Shown one piece after another: positions 4,642-6,761 of a stretch of 6,761 nucleotides of DNA. Positions within the stretch are counted from its first letter, which is position 1. Every line of letters begins with the position of its first letter. Source of the stretch: Candidatus Woesearchaeota archaeon (GTDB lineage: Archaea > Nanobdellota > Nanobdellia > Woesearchaeales > DSVV01); the NCBI GenBank assembly GCA_016205905.1, contig JACQSP010000107.1, positions 1-6,761 of the forward strand. Direction: 5' to 3'. The position numbers and the translations under genes are program-made. The notes under the pieces are model-generated. The model searched no databases and was not told the DNA's origin. It saw only the letters and a list, made by a program, of their open reading frames with translations.

Positions 4642-6045
4642 ATGCCAAAAATCAAAGCAGGGGATACTGGAATTGAAGTAAAACTCAAAAGGAAGGAGTT
4701 AGATAAACCTAGAGATTATGATAAAATGCTTTTAAAAAGATCTGAGATTCTAGCTTCATCTGGATTGGAGATTGGAGACAAGTTGGCTGCATCTACGTTG
4801 GATTTAGTTTCTTTAGGAAAAATAATTTATCTTACTCTTGACCCATTCAATATAAATATATGGGAAAGTGCTCTCGCATTAACACAAGAGCCATTTCCTA
4901 CATTACAGGTGATAGTTAACGGGAGGGTTAATTCATGCAAAAAAGAGCTTTCTAATATTATCAGCGCAGAATTATCATTATTGAAAATCCAACGCAATTC
5001 CGTTGATGTTACAAATTATAAAAAATTAGCAGAACAATTTGACCGGCTGTTTTTGATGCTAAATAAAAACAGATATTCTCCTGCAGCAGGGCTGATAAAA
5101 GATTTAACTAGCTCCAAGATTTCAAAAGACAAAGAACTTGCGCAGTTTGTTTTGTCTTATCTTGATGAAGCTGCACAGATTAATAAAGAGGCTGAAAAGA
5201 GAAGAGAGAAAAAGAAAGGAAAGAAAACACAAGGATTTAGAAAGGGCTTAGACAAAGAAGTAAATTATTATGTTGCTTGTATTAACGGAAGAGAAGATAT
5301 TGCCTGCCTTGCATTCAGAAGAAAAAGAAATGAAAGAATTGCTGAAAAACTAGCATTCAGAATTTCAATTGCTGATCAAGTGCTTTATGATTTTGTCTTG
5401 AACAAAAGACAGTTTGACAAAAGAGCGGAATTTTCAGAAAAAAATCGAAATAATCAAGATTCAGAAAAAAGAAGAATTGCAAGAAGATGGATGCATTATG
5501 CAAAAATAGCAAGAACAACACCGCATGAAAAAGGATTAGAAGAGCTTTACAAAGCAGTAATAATTGATGATATTTTCGGCAATAAGATTATTGTCAGAAG
5601 TAAAGAGGATATACCTAATGTATTAAGAGCAATTGTACCATTAAGGGCCGGAAATGTTTTACAGATTGAGAACTACAGGCACACAGTTGATAAGTCATAT
5701 ATGGAAAGCCATATCAGAGGGTATGTAGTGCAGGAGATGGACAATCATTATCTTCAGGAAAACAGATTAAGCTCATTGCTTCAGATTAAATTAAGGCCAT
5801 ATCCCGACGTGAAAAGAGATATATTTGGCAAGGATATATTTGAAATCGCAATTCAGGACCAAAAAAGCTTTTTGTATGACCTTGTTGACTCTGAGGTTGG
5901 CCATATGAGGTATGAAAATGAAAGAATGGCAGCAATGATGGAAATGCCGGCTTATCTGCAGCAGAGGTTTGTGCTGTATTATAATTATATAATGAAGTTA
6001 TTTGAAACAGTTGAAGTAAAACCATTGTTGGAATTGAAAAGATAG
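4642..6045 (+). CDS. Large helical protein with divergent RelA/SpoT-like C-terminal domain
   Basis: This 467-residue cytosolic protein starts at 4642, not the in-frame ATG at 4630, because of TATA spacing. Residues 1-300 are mostly helical, with a very basic stretch at about 185-202 that could bind nucleic acid; I recognise no domain there. Residues about 296-430 follow the order of RelA/SpoT synthetase motifs. IIDDIFGNKIIV plus SKEDI (307-324) matches D-x-x-G-x-R-I-I-V-x-x-x-E-D. ENYRHTVDKSYMESH (343-357) matches the DY...GYxSLH region with the Tyr and His kept. FEIAIQD (400-406) matches EIQIRT with the catalytic-type Glu kept. GHMRYENE (420-427) matches AHWRYKE. In the known family the Asp and Glu bind metal and GTP to make (p)ppGpp. 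Changes such as Q-D for R-T in the EIQIRT motif leave activity uncertain. Alternatives are a degenerate Rel fold, or another nucleotidyltransferase. It converges on the Lrp-type gene. The existence of the gene is confident (about 0.9); its function is tentative (about 0.4). Confidence 0.6.
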   Translation: MPKIKAGDTGIEVKLKRKELDKPRDYDKMLLKRSEILASSGLEIGDKLAASTLDLVSLGKIIYLTLDPFNINIWESALALTQEPFPTLQVIVNGRVNSCKKELSNIISAELSLLKIQRNSVDVTNYKKLAEQFDRLFLMLNKNRYSPAAGLIKDLTSSKISKDKELAQFVLSYLDEAAQINKEAEKRREKKKGKKTQGFRKGLDKEVNYYVACINGREDIACLAFRRKRNERIAEKLAFRISIADQVLYDFVLNKRQFDKRAEFSEKNRNNQDSEKRRIARRWMHYAKIARTTPHEKGLEELYKAVIIDDIFGNKIIVRSKEDIPNVLRAIVPLRAGNVLQIENYRHTVDKSYMESHIRGYVVQEMDNHYLQENRLSSLLQIKLRPYPDVKRDIFGKDIFEIAIQDQKSFLYDLVDSEVGHMRYENERMAAMMEMPAYLQQRFVLYYNYIMKLFETVEVKPLLELKR

Positions 6046-6101
6046 TATTCATTTATTTATCAATTCAGGTTTATATTTAATTCTTGTCAACATCCTCTTT
6101 T

Positions 6102-6197
6102 TCCCTGCTCAAAGATACTTATTTTTTTATTTCATTGGTTATATAATTTTTTTCTCTGCTCATAAATACTTCTTTCTTTATTTCATTGACTATATTA
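6102..6197. repeat. 51-bp tandem duplication at the 3' end of the Lrp-type gene
   Basis: 6102-6146 and 6153-6197 match at about 37 of 45 positions at an offset of exactly 51 bp (17 codons), so the duplication keeps the minus-strand reading frame. Markers are CTGCTC at 6105-6110 and 6156-6161, and TTTATTTCATTG in both copies. The stop codon of the regulator lies in the downstream copy. Confidence 0.75.
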
Positions 6198-6595
6198 AAA
6201 AACACAGGTTTTTCAACACTGAATTTCATCTCAGCCTCATCGAGAAAGCACTGCAGCCGCGACATGTTCTCAAAGACCATCTCAACCAAAAAATCATGGC
6301 CATAATTTATACGGTATAATGAATTCATGTTAGGATGTGCTGAAAGATAATTTTCCAGCTGTTCCCTTTTTTCCTTCTCAACTTTTAATGCAATCAATGC
6401 TGTCGTGGTGTACCCCAGCTTGTTAAAATCAACTAAAGTTACATGTTTTTTTACCATGCCACTTGTTTCATGAACTTTTATCCTGCCATAGATTGTAGTA
6501 GCTGGCATACCTGTTGATTTTGAAATCTCAGTCACTTTTTGCCGCGCATTTGTCCTAAGATGCGATAATAAATGAATATCTTTGTTTGAAATCAT
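6119..6595 (-). CDS. Lrp/AsnC-family transcriptional regulator
   Basis: This 158-residue DNA-binding regulator has the Lrp/AsnC layout. A winged helix-turn-helix spans residues 3-57: ARQKVTEISKSTGMPATTIYGRIK, residues 17-40, includes the recognition helix, followed by wing VKKHVTLVDFNKLGY. An RAM/AsnC ligand domain spans about 62-140: strand TTALIALKVE, a helix to about 87, YGHDFLVEMVFEN, helix SRLQCFLDEAEMKF, final strand VFFNIVNEIKKEV. The family forms dimers and octamers that bind promoter DNA, often sensing amino acids; the ligand and targets here are unknown. GAGG (6604-6601) lies 5 nt before the ATG. The C-terminal tail NYITNEIKK is a second copy of VNEIKK made by the 51-bp duplication. 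The next codon is TAA where the first copy has Glu, and the frame continues VSLSREKEDVDKN (6118-6080) before another stop, so the protein appears secondarily shortened by 14 residues. Confidence 0.88.
   Translation of the reverse strand: MISNKDIHLLSHLRTNARQKVTEISKSTGMPATTIYGRIKVHETSGMVKKHVTLVDFNKLGYTTTALIALKVEKEKREQLENYLSAHPNMNSLYRINYGHDFLVEMVFENMSRLQCFLDEAEMKFSVEKPVFFNIVNEIKKEVFMSREKNYITNEIKK
6122..6128 (+). terminator. Candidate T-run terminator of the Rel-like gene
   Basis: Seven Ts about 77 nt past the stop codon. Five more Ts lie at 6098-6102 and seven at 6147-6153. Such a T-run series fits archaeal termination, but the tracts also encode lysine-rich codons of the convergent regulator gene, so the signal is not independent. 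Confidence 0.35.
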
Positions 6596-6600
6596 TTCTG

Positions 6601-6604
6601 CCTC
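6601..6604 (-). promoter_or_regulatory. Shine-Dalgarno of the Lrp-type gene
   Basis: GAGG on the minus strand, 5 nt before the ATG at 6595, supports this start. The other solitary genes in the window lack such a site. Confidence 0.5.
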
Positions 6605-6620
6605 TTTCGGTTAGTTTATG

Positions 6621-6637
6621 TTTTATATTTTTTATAG
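6621..6637 (-). promoter_or_regulatory. TATA region of the Lrp-type gene
   Basis: The minus strand reads ACTATAAAAAATATAAAA, with two overlapping TATA-like boxes. The upstream one (6631-6637) places the start near 6608 and keeps the GAGG in the message. The downstream one would give a nearly leaderless message. Confidence 0.45.
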
Positions 6638-6655
6638 TTTATTTGTTTTTGTTTC

Positions 6656-6761
6656 GTTCCTGGGCGCAGCCACACGTCTCACGAAAAATGTTTGAAAGTT
6701 AGAAAGCTTGACAGCTTGAAAGTGCCGCCTATATAGCGTACATTTGAGCTTTCAGACTTTC
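6656..6761. repeat. Palindromic repeat element, copy 2 (cut by the window edge)
   Basis: It opens with the same GTTCCTGGGCGCAGCCA as at 570, then CACGTCTCACGAAAAA, which resembles the inverted right end of copy 1. Its palindrome has a different sequence: GAAAGTTAGAAAGCTTGA (6694-6711) pairs imperfectly (about 14 of 18) with TTTGAGCTTTCAGACTTTC (6743-6761), and both arms are made of iterated GAAAG/CTTG words. Like copy 1, it starts about 20 bp upstream of a minus-strand TATA box. The element continues beyond the window. Confidence 0.6.

Noticed and set aside
5786..6052. Minus-strand open frame of 88 codons
   Set aside because: Antisense to the conserved-motif part of the Rel-like gene; the coding evidence is on the plus strand.

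Overview
The window looks like an AT-rich stretch of an archaeal chromosome, most likely a small-genome DPANN-type lineage (Woesearchaeota or Pacearchaeota-like; this placement is inference). Four things support an archaeon: TATA boxes about 26-33 bp before the start codons of solitary genes (the leaderless arrangement), an intron-containing tRNA gene without encoded CCA, an Lrp/AsnC-type regulator, and many short hypothetical, secreted or lipoprotein genes.

Layout. Positions 4-99 hold two back-to-back long hairpins; the second has a perfect 23-bp stem and contains the 3' end of the first gene. 78-521 (-) is a coiled-coil protein with a YbjQ/UPF0145-like C-terminal domain. 570-712 is a noncoding palindromic element that starts with a 17-bp word found again at 6656-6672. 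830-1345 (-) is a secreted protein of unknown function. 1416-1546 (-) is tRNA-Arg(GCG), interrupted by a 57-nt intron in the D-loop. 1681-2244 (+) is a thioredoxin-fold lipoprotein. About 700 bp of AT-rich noncoding DNA follows, with a terminator, several palindromes and a promoter. 2946-4041 (+) is a three-gene cluster: a small coiled-coil protein, a cysteine-rich lipoprotein and an unknown soluble protein. 4042-4629 is noncoding, with a possible structured RNA and the promoter of the next gene. 4642-6045 (+) is a large protein whose C-terminal third resembles a divergent RelA/SpoT nucleotidyltransferase domain. 6119-6595 (-) is an Lrp/AsnC-family regulator whose C-terminus was reshaped by a 51-bp tandem duplication and then cut short by a stop codon. 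The right edge runs into a second copy of the palindromic element.

How the parts relate. Most genes are single transcription units. Only the 2946-4041 cluster shows clear operon structure (about 21-nt gaps, each gene with its own Shine-Dalgarno-like sequence). A theme of extracytoplasmic thiol chemistry is possible: the CxxC thioredoxin-like lipoprotein lies near a lipoprotein with seven cysteines beyond its lipid cysteine. No phage, plasmid, CRISPR or transposase genes are visible. The strongest leads are the D-loop intron, the repeated word-built palindromic element found upstream of two promoters, the divergent Rel-like protein, and the duplicated and truncated regulator C-terminus.
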